Assembly (NCBI GenBank): GCA_946186175.1
Contig: CAMHMG010000001.1
Location: 1-34,435, forward strand
Length of the DNA: 34,435 nt
From: an uncultured Clostridia bacterium
GTDB lineage: Bacteria > Bacillota > Clostridia > Lachnospirales > Lachnospiraceae
Reading direction: 5' to 3'
The position numbers and the translations under genes are program-made. Below, piece by piece: positions 8,022 to 16,358 of the stretch; the first letter of the stretch is position 1, and every line of letters begins with the position of its first letter. The notes beneath the pieces are model-generated. The model had not been told where the DNA came from and did no database searches. It saw only the letters and a program-made list of their open reading frames with translations.

Positions 8022-8051
8022 ACAACATCACATCCGTTTTTCAAATTCAGA

Positions 8052-8177
8052 TCACCTGTTGTACATTCTATTCGATAATATAATCTGATATGTCAAAACT
8101 GCCTGAACAATTACCATCATTCTATTTTTGCGTAAGAACTCTTCTTCTGTTTTATATATATCATTATCAATAAGCAT
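8052..8177 (-). CDS. Possible 41-residue protein upstream of the lipoprotein
   Basis: This frame encodes a Glu/Lys-rich N-terminal half (YKTEEEFLRKNRMM) and a hydrophobic C-terminal half (VIVQAVLTYQIIL), a composition that looks coding. The problem is the start: a perfect AGGAGG (8197-8202) serves an ATG at 8188 in another frame, which gives only a 23-residue hydrophobic peptide ending near 8117. Either the short peptide is the translated product, the two are coupled, or an indel separates the ribosome site from the longer frame. It sits between the hydrolase terminator and the lipoprotein gene on the same strand. Confidence 0.3.
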   Translation of the reverse strand: MLIDNDIYKTEEEFLRKNRMMVIVQAVLTYQIILSNRMYNR

Positions 8178-8220
8178 ATTGTAATCATTGTTATAGCCTC
8201 CTTAGCCTTAAATACAAAAT

Positions 8221-8249
8221 AGTCCGGTCATGTAAACAACCGGACTTTT
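8221..8249 (-). terminator. Terminator downstream of the SleB-like gene
   Basis: AGTCCGGT (8221-8228) pairs with ACCGGACT (8239-8246) around a 10-base loop. T-rich bases flank both sides (ATTTTG on the minus strand, TTTT on the plus), so it may work in both directions. It lies 14 bases past the hydrolase stop. Confidence 0.75.
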
Positions 8250-8262
8250 ACACACACATAAT

Positions 8263-8868
8263 TTATTTGAATTGATGATCTCCCAGACTATACTTTGCAT
8301 TAGGAATATATCTTGAGAAGTACAAATAATTCTTCATTTCCTTTTCTTTTCCACTCTTCTTAATAGTTGTTGAACCCTCAAGTGCTTCCTTAGCAGCCTT
8401 AAGACAGCTTGGCATCTCACCCTTGAACTTCCCGTCGCGCTTATACTTATCATATAATGACAGCGCCCTTCCAAAGCTTCCGTTTCTTACAGGTGAAAAC
8501 TGTCCCCTTTGATAAATTACACTTTTGATTGAATTCGGAAATTCCTTATCTCTCTTCCGGTTCATAACCACTATACCAACTGCCTTCTGCCCCGCATAGC
8601 TTTCTCCACGTGCCTCACAGTAAATGATACATGTCATATAACGAAGTTCTTTTGCGGTATAGCTTTTCTTTTTTTTTCTTTTCTTGTACTCCTTCTTTTT
8701 ATCCGAAGGTGTACTGCTTAATTTAATCAGATTTTCTTTGAGGTTAATCAAACAAGTATTTTGCTTTAATTCTTCTTTAGTAGCAGCTTTTGTTGTGATA
8801 TCCTGACTTAAGATTGCTGTCAGGCATAATGTAACCCACACCACAATTACTGTTACTATTCTTTTCAT
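8263..8868 (-). CDS. SleB/CwlJ-type cell-wall hydrolase
   Basis: The 201-residue protein has an N-terminal hydrophobic signal sequence (about 1-29), a Lys-rich linker (about 56-70, with KKRKKKK) and a Hydrolase_2 domain (about 75-198). The domain shows IIYCEARGESYAGQKAVG with E85 as likely catalytic Glu, VVMNRKRDKEFPNSI, VIYQRGQFSPVRNG and a closing LGDHQFK, all typical of spore-cortex lytic transglycosylase SleB/CwlJ relatives. It is shorter than SleB and lacks the N-terminal peptidoglycan-binding domain, so vegetative wall remodelling is also possible. The ATG is preceded by GGAAG at a good distance. A long AT-rich leader with Spo0A-box-like sites lies upstream, and a terminator follows, so it is a single-gene unit. 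Confidence 0.9.
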   Translation of the reverse strand: MKRIVTVIVVWVTLCLTAILSQDITTKAATKEELKQNTCLINLKENLIKLSSTPSDKKKEYKKRKKKKSYTAKELRYMTCIIYCEARGESYAGQKAVGIVVMNRKRDKEFPNSIKSVIYQRGQFSPVRNGSFGRALSLYDKYKRDGKFKGEMPSCLKAAKEALEGSTTIKKSGKEKEMKNYLYFSRYIPNAKYSLGDHQFK

Positions 8869-9067
8869 TTTGATCTTCCGGAAAGTATTAACTGCAATTT
8901 TTGTAATAACTTTCCGACTCCTTTCTTTTTGTTACAATTGTGTTTAATATTTTGCATGCTTGAAATAGTTACTTAACACTTTTGTAACATTTATAGCACA
9001 TTAATTCTTTTTTGTCAACCCTTTCTTTTCACTCCGCGCCTTAACCGCCCTCTTTAAATACCATATA

Positions 9068-9083
9068 TTCGACATTTGTCGAA
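9068..9083. promoter_or_regulatory. Palindrome containing a perfect Spo0A-box (TTTGTCGAA)
   Basis: TTCGACA and TGTCGAA form a 7-bp inverted repeat with a 2-base centre. The right arm plus its flank reads TTTGTCGAA (9075-9083), the consensus 0A box, and the left arm is a near match in the opposite direction. A further one-mismatch site, TTTGTCGAT, lies at 9126-9134. The palindrome is about 200 bases upstream of the SleB-like gene and about 50 before the ncRNA promoter candidate. Confidence 0.5.
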
Positions 9084-9134
9084 CCATAAATACATTATGT
9101 TGTATAAGTAACATTTATGTAACATTTTGTCGAT

Positions 9135-9162
9135 TTGCGGTATTTTATATCACTGATAAAAT
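9135..9162 (+). promoter_or_regulatory. Candidate promoter for the ncRNA
   Basis: TTGCGG (9135-9140) and TAAAAT (9157-9162) are spaced by 16 bases and would start transcription near 9168. The second 0A-box-like site (9126-9134) abuts the -35 element. Confidence 0.4.
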
Positions 9163-9167
9163 ATAGA

Positions 9168-9316
9168 GTCATTTATTTATGCCCTTCGAGCCTGCTTCGT
9201 TAACTTTCACTGTTTACAGAACAGTCCTAATGTTCAGTTGCGCTCCCTGCAAAGCTTACTTCTCCAGGTGCATCATGTATACATGAAGAAACGTGAGCCG
9301 CTAGGCGCACTTGCAA
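9168..9316 (+). ncRNA. Structured RNA candidate, possibly 6S-like
   Basis: About 150 bases between converging units have higher GC than the flanks and no plausible ORF. By eye the plus strand folds as a long irregular rod. A closing stem pairs GCCT..CTTCGTT (from about 9190) with AACGTGAG..AGGC (near 9290-9306). A large internal bubble contains the small hairpin CTGTT/AACAG. An apical stem pairs ATGT..TGCGC with GTGCA..ACAT. A closing stem, central bubble and apical stem are the general architecture of 6S RNA, which mimics an open promoter to sequester sigma-A polymerase. The local hairpin GTGAGCCGCTAGGCGCAC is an alternative fold at the 3' end. A promoter precedes it and a strong hairpin follows. 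The 6S assignment is inference from shape only. Confidence 0.4.
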
Positions 9317-9357
9317 AAACCCTGTGGCAATCTCTTTATAAGATTACCACAGGGTCT
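9315..9357 (-). terminator. Strong terminator of the sua5-rpiB-atpZ run (may also end the ncRNA)
   Basis: CCCTGTGGCAATCT and AGATTACCACAGGG form a 14-bp stem with one mismatch and a 7-base loop. On the minus strand the stem is followed by TTTTTGC, a good T-run; on the plus strand the tail is weaker (TCTTAT). It lies 18 bases past the AtpZ-like stop. Confidence 0.85.
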
Positions 9358-9374
9358 TATAACATCAATAATGA

Positions 9375-9605
9375 TCATTCCTGTTTATCTTTATCTTCTT
9401 CGTTTTGAAACAAACTCTTTTTCCCCAGATATTTGCAGATCACATTGTAGCATGTCTTATATCCTCCGGCCACTCCCAATATCAGAAAAAAAATAAATAG
9501 ATTGGTTCCAAAAAAGGAATCCACAAGATATCCAATAACTCCACTTATTAAGATAGCAGTCAGCATCGAAATCGCAAGCTGACTGATAAGCGTCAACATT
9601 TTCAT
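9375..9605 (-). CDS. AtpZ/AtpI-like small membrane protein
   Basis: The 76-residue protein has two hydrophobic helices (about 4-28 and 35-55), with the pattern LISQLAISMLTAILISGVIG, a short YLVDSFFGTN turn and FFLILGVAGGYKTCYNV. This is the AtpZ/AtpI type of F0F1-ATPase accessory protein (PF09527), in which a helical hairpin contributes to a Mg/Ca channel or to c-ring assembly. The C-terminus is charged. It is the last gene of a run with sua5 and rpiB, an order seen just upstream of atp operons in Firmicutes. Here the atp genes do not follow; a terminator and other genes intervene. Confidence 0.78.
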   Translation of the reverse strand: MKMLTLISQLAISMLTAILISGVIGYLVDSFFGTNLFIFFLILGVAGGYKTCYNVICKYLGKKSLFQNEEDKDKQE

Positions 9606-9687
9606 AATCTAATCCCCAAACCATTATTGATATTTCATAAACCTTAACTGACAGGCTTATTCATAGTTACAAATATCGCTTATCTTT

Positions 9688-10116
9688 TTATGCCTCTATC
9701 ATTTCGATACGACGTACATGTCTCTCGTCATTAGAGAACGGGGTATCCAAAAATGTATCAACAACCTTTAAAGCATGTCCGGGACCGATAACCCTTGCAC
9801 CCATAGCTAACATATTAGCATCGTTGTGCTCCCTTGTTGCCTGAGCTGAAAAGCAGTCATGACAGAGTGCTGCCCTGATTCCCTTAACCTTATTAGCTGT
9901 TATGGAAATACCTATTCCCGTTCCGCAAATAATAATTCCTCGTTCGCATTCTCCTGAAGCAACAGCCTCTGCTGCTTTTTTCCCATATATCGGATAATCG
10001 ACCGACTCTTCCGAGTAACACCCATAATCCTTATATTCAAAGCCTCTTTCTTCTAAATGCTTCTTTACTTCCTGCATCAGACCATATCCACCGTGGTCAC
10101 ATCCAAGTGCTATCAT
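9688..10116 (-). CDS. rpiB: Ribose-5-phosphate isomerase B
   Basis: This 142-residue protein is full length for RpiB/LacAB isomerases. It interconverts ribose 5-phosphate and ribulose 5-phosphate in the non-oxidative pentose-phosphate pathway, in the cytosol. The N-terminus shows the substrate-binding GCDHGG motif. The active-site loop reads IIICGTGIGISI, with the Cys that acts as general base, followed by GIRAALCHDCFSAQATREHNDANMLAMGAR, written here as recognised segments: AALCHD, ATREHNDAN and LAMGAR. The ATG is preceded by AGAGGAATTGA. The gene is 140 bases after sua5 and 82 before the AtpZ-like gene on the same strand. Confidence 0.96.
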   Translation of the reverse strand: MIALGCDHGGYGLMQEVKKHLEERGFEYKDYGCYSEESVDYPIYGKKAAEAVASGECERGIIICGTGIGISITANKVKGIRAALCHDCFSAQATREHNDANMLAMGARVIGPGHALKVVDTFLDTPFSNDERHVRRIEMIEA

Positions 10117-10256
10117 GTCAATTCCTCTCTTTCACTATGTATCTATTCATATCCTTTAACATATATGCAATTACGTTACTCTGTTTTTCTTTTTTGAGTT
10201 GTGCATATTTCAATGATTATCACGATAACCAAAATTTATTAATTCAAAATTATATT

Positions 10257-11411
10257 TTATACATATATAACTCTCTGTCCCGCTGCCTTAAGAAGTCTGT
10301 TCATTATTGCATACGAGAGACCATCTCCCCGGAAACTCTCCGCATATATATACTCTGCTTCCATATCGTCAAATTCCCTAAGCGCGGCATATAATCCCGC
10401 CGCCACCGTTGTCTGCTCATTTCTGTCACCGACACAAATCACAGTATCAGCATAACCTTCATATAATGCGACCGTCTCAGCAGGTGCCATAATACCAACC
10501 TTGTAGCCTGCATTTCGTTTCTGTCCTGCAAGCTCCCTGATCTTTGTTGCAACCGCAAGCGTAGCATTGGTCATGTTATTTGTATTTAATATTTTATCTA
10601 TTTCAGCGATATCTGATGTATCGCACTTATTCAAATCAGATAAATGTTCCTCTGCCTTTTCAACAAGTGTCAGCTCACCCTTCGGCGCATAGTGCGTATA
10701 TTTCATTCCTGGAGCCTTAGGTCTTATACCCTTCAAAGCACTCTCCAGCGGTTTTTCTAGTGCCGGATCAATTCTTACCTCACCGATCATGTCCTCTAAC
10801 ATTTTCCTGGTGATATATCCGGGTCGAAGTATTGTGGGCACCTCTCCCGAAAGGTCAATTATCGTAGATTCGATACCTATTCCGACCGGTCCGCCATCTA
10901 TGATATAGTCTATCCTTCCGTTCATATCCTCAATAACATGAGAAACCTTTGTGGGTGACGGTCTTCCCGAAATATTTGCCGAAGGCGCCGCCACATATAC
11001 ACCTGATTGTCTGATAAGTGATAACGCTGCCGGATGCGACGGCATACGGATTGCAACCGTATCAAGTCCTCCGGTCGTTTCCTTTGGAACAACATCCTTC
11101 TTGGGAATAATTATCGTAAGCGGTCCCGGCCAAAATGCATGAGCTAACGTGTATACCGTTTCATTGGTGTAAGCAAGTTTTTCGATTGCATCCATATCCG
11201 CAATATGAACGATCAGCGGATTGTCAGAAGGTCTTCCCTTAGCTGCATAAATCTTCTTCGATGCCTCAGGGTTAAGTCCGTCTGCACCAAGTCCATATAC
11301 TGTTTCCGTAGGAAATGCCACCAATCCACCCTCTTTCAGACATATTGCTGCATTTTTCAGTTTTTCATTAATCCCATCCGAATTATTAACATCAATTATC
11401 TTCGTATCCAT
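10257..11411 (-). CDS. sua5: L-threonylcarbamoyladenylate synthase (Sua5/YwlC type)
   Basis: The 384-residue enzyme makes threonylcarbamoyl-AMP from Thr, bicarbonate and ATP, the first step of t6A37 tRNA modification. The YrdC/TsaC domain (about 14-200) shows FPTETVYGLGADG, the binding motif KGRPSDNPL, FWPGPLTII, VAIRMPSHP and APSANISGRPSPT. The linker PGMKYTHYAP leads into a C-terminal Sua5 domain (about 245-384), making this the long two-domain form and not the short TsaC. The start is ATG 11411; the region upstream to 11655 is the divergent promoter region shared with the broken amidase gene. It heads the sua5-rpiB-atpZ run. Confidence 0.95.
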   Translation of the reverse strand: MDTKIIDVNNSDGINEKLKNAAICLKEGGLVAFPTETVYGLGADGLNPEASKKIYAAKGRPSDNPLIVHIADMDAIEKLAYTNETVYTLAHAFWPGPLTIIIPKKDVVPKETTGGLDTVAIRMPSHPAALSLIRQSGVYVAAPSANISGRPSPTKVSHVIEDMNGRIDYIIDGGPVGIGIESTIIDLSGEVPTILRPGYITRKMLEDMIGEVRIDPALEKPLESALKGIRPKAPGMKYTHYAPKGELTLVEKAEEHLSDLNKCDTSDIAEIDKILNTNNMTNATLAVATKIRELAGQKRNAGYKVGIMAPAETVALYEGYADTVICVGDRNEQTTVAAGLYAALREFDDMEAEYIYAESFRGDGLSYAIMNRLLKAAGQRVIYV

Positions 11412-11654
11412 TATATTTACCTATATATCATTCTTAGCAAACTGTTCTGACGTTTCCTCACACCAATCAGCTATTATTAGGTGTTTGCAAAACTCATAAA
11501 AGTGTGTATAAAAGTTGTATGTTTTGTTGCGCACATAGTATAACCCACAACCATAAAATATGCAACAATTCTTCTTTGTTTCATCTCGTCTCCTGTAATA
11601 AACGTCTGAATCTATGCATATAATTATAATGATATACATTCCGGTTTTCCATCT

Positions 11655-11795
11655 ATGAAAAAAAATATCATTTCTGCTTTTATATTAACTTTCCTTATTT
11701 TCGCTCCGGTCTTATCTGAAAAGCTTGCAGAGGAAGTGTCTTTGATAAAAATGAGATCCTTTGTCATAGTTATTGACGTAGGACATGGAGGGTAA
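11655..11795 (+). pseudogene. 5' fragment of an Amidase_3 N-acetylmuramoyl-L-alanine amidase gene
   Basis: The fragment encodes a signal-anchor start (MKKNIISAFILTFLIFAP) and then, after about 15 residues, SFVIVIDVGHGG followed at once by TAA. IDxGHGG is the first zinc-binding motif of Amidase_3 (CwlD/LytC-type) amidases, which normally continue with about 180 more residues. The coding sense ends exactly where the DNA next to the serine recombinase gene begins (about 11793). The gene therefore appears interrupted by the element. I found no continuation of the amidase anywhere else in the window, so the remainder has been deleted or lies elsewhere. Confidence 0.75.
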
Positions 11796-11824
11796 TGTTA
11801 GTGCAAATTTTGGAATTGAAAGAT

Positions 11825-13438
11825 TTAAGATTGTTCATTACTATACACATTTGAAAACAGATTTTCGTATTCATTTGAAAAGTTATATTTAATCTTAAAT
11901 CGATTGTCTTCGTAAACAGTTATCTCATTAATCATCTCAACAATGATATCTCTGTCAAGCTTGGTTATCTCTTTAAGTTCCAACAACCTCTTAACCCACT
12001 CATTTTCAAAATAATCTGTAGAATTATCTGTTTTCTTTTCTTCAAGTACACTTATCTGCTTTGATAGCAACTCTTCTTTTAAGATGTAGTCCTTGCGATA
12101 GGAAAGAAATTCATCTTTGGTTATCAGATCGTCTTTATAATCCTCATAAATTGACTTCTTAAGGTTTGTTACACGTTCAAGTTCTTTATTAAGTCTGTTG
12201 ATTTCCGCCTCAATAATCTTTGTATTATCGGGCTTTTTCACGGTCTTTGCTTCTACGGATGCTTTTAACAGATCGACATTCTTGATCATAGTATTTAAAT
12301 CATTTAACACAACATCCTCTAATACTTCCATCGGTATTGAATGAGGCGTACAGTATTCTTTTCCGACTCGTTTATACGTACCACAAACCATCCTATATGC
12401 CATTGAGTTGTCCTTGCGACGCCACATATTCTTCATCATATGACGTCCGCAATCACCACACTTGACATATCCTGCAAAAATATTGACGTTATTTGTAAGC
12501 CCTATGTCACGTTTCTTATACTTTAATAAATGTTGCGCTCTTTCCCAAGTCTCCTTATCAATTATAGGCTCATGGGTATTCTCAACTACAATCCACTCAG
12601 TCTTATCCAGCATTTTTTGTTTGCCTCTCATGACCTGATGATGTCGATGTTGTACCATATTGCCAATATACATTTCTTTATTAAGAATTGCGTTGATTGT
12701 GGAGTATGTCCAATATGATGTACTTTTCAAACGGTGTGCATTCTTATAATTAAATCCGTTACTTGCCTTGTACTCAGACGGACATAAAATGCCTTCAGCA
12801 TTTAATATTTTCGCAATACGTTGTTTGCCAAAGCCTTGAACGAACAAGTCAAATATCTTTCTAACAACCGATGCTGCATATTCATCAATGATCAGTTTAT
12901 TCTTATTATCAGGCGCTTTCTTATAACCATAACAGGCAAAAGCACCGATGAATTCACCGGATGTCTGTTTTGCTTTGACAGTCGCTTGTATCTTATTGGA
13001 TATATCCTTGGCATATTGCTCATTGAAAAGGTTTTTGATCGGTAACAACATATCATAAGCCTGCTTCTTGCTATCAATCCCATCCACTATTGATATGAAG
13101 CGCACTCCCTTTTCCGGAAAGTAACGCTCAAGATATCTTCCGGTATCTATGTAATCACGTCCAAATCTCGAAAGATCTTTTACAATAACACAATCAATAT
13201 CACCGTTCTCGATAGCTTCTATCATTCTCTGAAATGCAGGACGATTGAAATTCGTTCCTGTATAACCATCATCAATGTAGAACTCAACCGACTTAATATC
13301 ATCATGACTTGATATATATTCATTTATGAGTTTTCTCTGATTGCCAACACTGTTACTTTCTTCCTTATCACCGTCCTCACAAGATAATCTGATGTATGCT
13401 GCCACGTTAAATAAGATGTTATATTCCATATAATTCAC
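11825..13438 (-). CDS. Large serine recombinase
   Basis: The 537-residue protein has the resolvase catalytic domain (about 12-160) with the nucleophile S19 in AAYIRLS and the conserved VKDLSRFGRD. A Recombinase domain follows (about 170-300, with GYKKAPDNKNKLIID and NAILNKEMYIGNM), then a zinc ribbon (about 322-365, with YVKCGDCGRHMMKNMW and later Cys residues) and a coiled-coil segment (about 400-470) typical of these integrases. It should catalyse directional attP x attB integration through a 2-base staggered cut. ATG 13429 is an alternative start. Its 3' end lies 30 bases from the broken amidase gene, and the 40-residue ORF lies 63 bases upstream. All catalytic elements look intact. Confidence 0.93.
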   Translation of the reverse strand: MNYMEYNILFNVAAYIRLSCEDGDKEESNSVGNQRKLINEYISSHDDIKSVEFYIDDGYTGTNFNRPAFQRMIEAIENGDIDCVIVKDLSRFGRDYIDTGRYLERYFPEKGVRFISIVDGIDSKKQAYDMLLPIKNLFNEQYAKDISNKIQATVKAKQTSGEFIGAFACYGYKKAPDNKNKLIIDEYAASVVRKIFDLFVQGFGKQRIAKILNAEGILCPSEYKASNGFNYKNAHRLKSTSYWTYSTINAILNKEMYIGNMVQHRHHQVMRGKQKMLDKTEWIVVENTHEPIIDKETWERAQHLLKYKKRDIGLTNNVNIFAGYVKCGDCGRHMMKNMWRRKDNSMAYRMVCGTYKRVGKEYCTPHSIPMEVLEDVVLNDLNTMIKNVDLLKASVEAKTVKKPDNTKIIEAEINRLNKELERVTNLKKSIYEDYKDDLITKDEFLSYRKDYILKEELLSKQISVLEEKKTDNSTDYFENEWVKRLLELKEITKLDRDIIVEMINEITVYEDNRFKIKYNFSNEYENLFSNVYSNEQS

Positions 13439-13501
13439 CTATTCAACTGCTGTCCCTACATTAAATGTTATAACATAAATGATAACTTTTCTCAATGTAT
13501 T

Positions 13502-13624
13502 TCAAGCAGTCTCCTCTCTCTTATAATCATTGTTATGGCGTTCTATTATTCTGATTATCAACTCTTCAACTGTTACCTTTCCGAGAAATTCGCGCTCTAT
13601 AATATATGTGTTTCCGTTCCCCAT
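13502..13624 (-). CDS. 40-residue element protein upstream of the recombinase
   Basis: The ATG at 13624 is preceded by GGAGGG with a 6-base spacer, a strong ribosome site. The peptide begins MGNGNTYIIEREFLGKVTV and continues with an amphipathic helix (EELIIRIIERH) and a charged tail. Short proteins of this size and pattern often precede serine recombinases in Clostridia elements (TnpW-like and others). I do not recognise a defined family, and the role, perhaps a directionality factor or regulator, is speculation. The gene lies 63 bases before the recombinase on the same strand and is probably co-transcribed. Confidence 0.65.
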   Translation of the reverse strand: MGNGNTYIIEREFLGKVTVEELIIRIIERHNNDYKREETA

Positions 13625-13644
13625 TACTGTTCCCTCCATCTATC

Positions 13645-13673
13645 TTCATTTTCGCATTTTCCTGTGTTATAAT
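13645..13673 (+). promoter_or_regulatory. Candidate extended -10 promoter of the STAND gene
   Basis: TGTTATAAT (13665-13673) is a perfect extended -10 element, with a weak TTCATT 17 bases upstream. It lies about 100 bases before the STAND gene, in the divergent region between that gene and the recombinase operon. Confidence 0.45.
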
Positions 13674-13772
13674 TCGATTAACTGATATTGCATCTATATG
13701 CTGATTTTAAGTAATAAATGACGAAAACACATTGAGAGCAAATTGAGCACAGATTACGAGGAGAAAATGTCA

Positions 13773-16103
13773 ATGGAACGGCTTGATTTCTGCACCGTCT
13801 TACAGATCATTAAAGACTATTGCAATGAAGAACTGTATGGAACACAGCTTAAACTTGTTGAGAAATTGTTCCACACCTGCGTCTATGGTGAAGATGATGA
13901 TGTTATATACTTTGACGATTCACAAGTGTGCCGATGGTTAAAGGGACAGGTCTGTGTCAGCAGGACAATTACATCCTATTATCTGAAATCAGAAGAACAC
14001 AAAGAACAGTTTGCAAAAGATATTGATGAAAGAATAATCTCTATCATGTATGACAAAGAAATGGCGCTGATAAAACTGCGAGAGCTTCTGTTAAATGATA
14101 CTTCAATATCCGATTCAAAAAAACAGGAGCTTGATTCTTATTACAGTACGGATTCCGATAAAGACATGGCAGCATTTATATCCATTCTCCTTCTGTTTGC
14201 AATGGAACGAAAATTCATACAGCATGATACGGAGAAGAAACTCATAACCTCGGGCGGACTGTCTCCGGTAATATCTGATTACATATTTGAAAATGATCCT
14301 CCAAGTCCATGCAGATATTTCTGCGGACGGGATAACTAGCTTAAAGAACTTCACGAATTACTTACGGATAAAAAGATAATATTTCTGTCAGGAATTGCAG
14401 GAATAGGGAAAAGCGAGCTGGCAAAGGCATACGCCAAAAAATATAAAAAGGGATACACCAACATTTTATATATTACATACAGCGGAAATCTGACAGAGGA
14501 TATTGCAGAACTTGATTTTGCTGATGACCTTCCAAATGATAATGACAGAGAACGTCTCAGAAAACATAACCGCTTCCTGCGTTCATTAAAAGACGACAGC
14601 CTTATTATCATAGACAACTTTGACACTACCGCTGACAGCGACAGTTATCTTTCCATTATTATGAAATACAAATGTCGTATCCTTTTTACAACAAGAAGTC
14701 ATTTTGAGCATTATGACACATTTGAACTTAATGAGATTCAGGATACAAATGAACTGCTTTCTCTTGCTGACAGATTCTACAATGATTTTTCTGCTGACAG
14801 AGATACCGCACTTGAAATAATAGAAACAGTACATCACCACACCTTTGCAGTGGAACTTGCTGCAAGACTATTACAAAAAGGGATATTAACGCAAAAAGAG
14901 CTTTTGAATAAGCTCAAAGAGGAAAATGTCAGACTGTCTTCCGGTGATATGCTCGGAATAAAAAAGGACGGTATATTACGAAAGGATTCCTACTACGGAC
15001 ACATAAGCACTCTTTTTTCTTTATCTGTTCTTGATGAACAGGAAAAATATATAATGCGTTGTATGTGCCTTATACCTCTTGCCGGAATACACGAACTTCT
15101 TTTTGCGGAATGGACAAAGCAGATTGATATGAATACCATAAATACTCTGATAGAACTCGGGCTCATCAAAGAGCAGCCCTTCCGCAAGATCTGCCTCCAT
15201 CCTCTGATACAAGAGATAACGGTTGCCGATCTTAAACCTTCTGTCACCAACTGTAAAGGAATGCTTGAACATATCCATGACAAAATATTCATAATGCATG
15301 GGCTTGATGTACCTTATGCCTATTCTCTTTTTGAAGTTGTTGATAACGTCATAGATATAACCGACAAAGATGATGCTACCTCTTATATTATTTTCATCAG
15401 GGACGCTTTTCCTTATATGGAATCATATAAGTATAAAAGCGGAATGTATAAGATCATCAATGAACTGGATTTCCTTTCTAATGATAAAGAATACAGTCAC
15501 TTAATAGCACCTTCTCTTTTATATGGATACAAGGTCGCAGTAAAGCAGTATTTTGAAAATGACACAGATGGTGCATATAACTATTCAAAAAAGGCGATAC
15601 AAACATTGCCCGACTTAAACAAAGACACTGCCCTGCTATATTCAAATACTTATTGCAATCACGGAGAGCTGGAACATTTAAAGGGCAACTATGATAAAGC
15701 CATGCAATGTGTTGAAAAAGCCCTGTTGATTCTTGATGATTACAATCTGGATTATACAAATTCTCTTATAGTTCAGGCAATCACCTATGCAGTGCTATTA
15801 TCCGACAATGGTGAAAAAACTAAGGCATTGAACATACCTAACAAATGCAAGAAAACAGTGAAAAGGCATAACAGTGAGATATGTCACGACTTTGCCGAAA
15901 TAGAAGAAACAACTGCTTATATATATATTTCTATGGGTGATACCAAAAAAGCCAGAGTACATTATAAAAAGGCAATAAGCATATATAATATAATCTGGGA
16001 GGAACACCCCGAACTTGTAGAAGAAAAAATAAACAGATTAAAACAGCTGATTGTTTCGCAAGTCCCTAACCCTTCACATTTTATTGATGCAATAATTAAA
16101 TAA
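13773..16103 (+). pseudogene. STAND/NB-ARC ATPase with TPR repeats, interrupted by one in-frame TAG
   Basis: GAGGAG (13758-13763) lies 9 bases before ATG 13773. From there one frame runs to 16103 (776 codons), broken only by TAG at 14337-14339 (residue 189). Sense resumes immediately: the text reads CGRDN-stop-LKELHELL, and in relatives I would expect Glu (GRDNEL), so one GAG-to-TAG change explains it. Before the stop is an unrecognised N-terminal domain (about 1-185). After it come a P-loop (GIAGIGKSE, about 207), Walker B (DSLIIIDNFD, about 275), an ILFTTRS sensor, a winged-helix region and C-terminal TPR-like helices (about 576-760). STAND ATPases sense a ligand and oligomerise; several are anti-phage proteins. 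It is either a fresh nonsense mutation, a readthrough gene or a two-piece gene; an internal ATG at 14661 would lack the P-loop. A terminator follows. Confidence 0.8.
14337..14339 (+). other. In-frame amber codon within the STAND gene
   Basis: AAC TAG CTT occurs where the flanking frame is continuous and clearly coding on both sides. The following base is C, a context associated with leaky UAG termination in some systems. TAG is also used as a normal stop elsewhere in the window (3416 and 4443), which argues against code reassignment. Confidence 0.8.
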
Positions 16104-16109
16104 TTTTGA

Positions 16110-16148
16110 AATAACCCAAGTCATAATTTGTGAATTGGGTTATTTTTT
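16110..16148 (+). terminator. Terminator of the STAND gene
   Basis: AATAACCCAA (16110-16119) pairs with TTGGGTTATT (16135-16144), followed by a T-run to 16148. It starts 7 bases after the stop. Confidence 0.85.
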
Positions 16149-16358
16149 ATTGTCTTTTTATCTGTCTATCAAATTTTAAATCTAATAATTTACCAAAATG
16201 ATTATTCTCTTTTTTCATTTTCAAAATTCTGCAATTTAATCTCAATCTACTATCAATGTGTTTTATTCCTTCATTTGATAAGTTGTATATGTGATCAGTC
16301 GAACAATCACATAACCCACCGATACATTACAAAAAATTTTATTAAGGAGATGATGATT

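Noticed and set aside
11421..11639. 72-residue minus-strand frame upstream of sua5
   Set aside because: It lies in the divergent promoter region between sua5 and the amidase start, has a Cys/Tyr/Ile-rich composition typical of random AT-rich DNA, and has no convincing start.
13743..13772. Upstream TTG start of the STAND gene
   Set aside because: GAGGAG at 13758-13763 lies inside that extension and points to ATG 13773.
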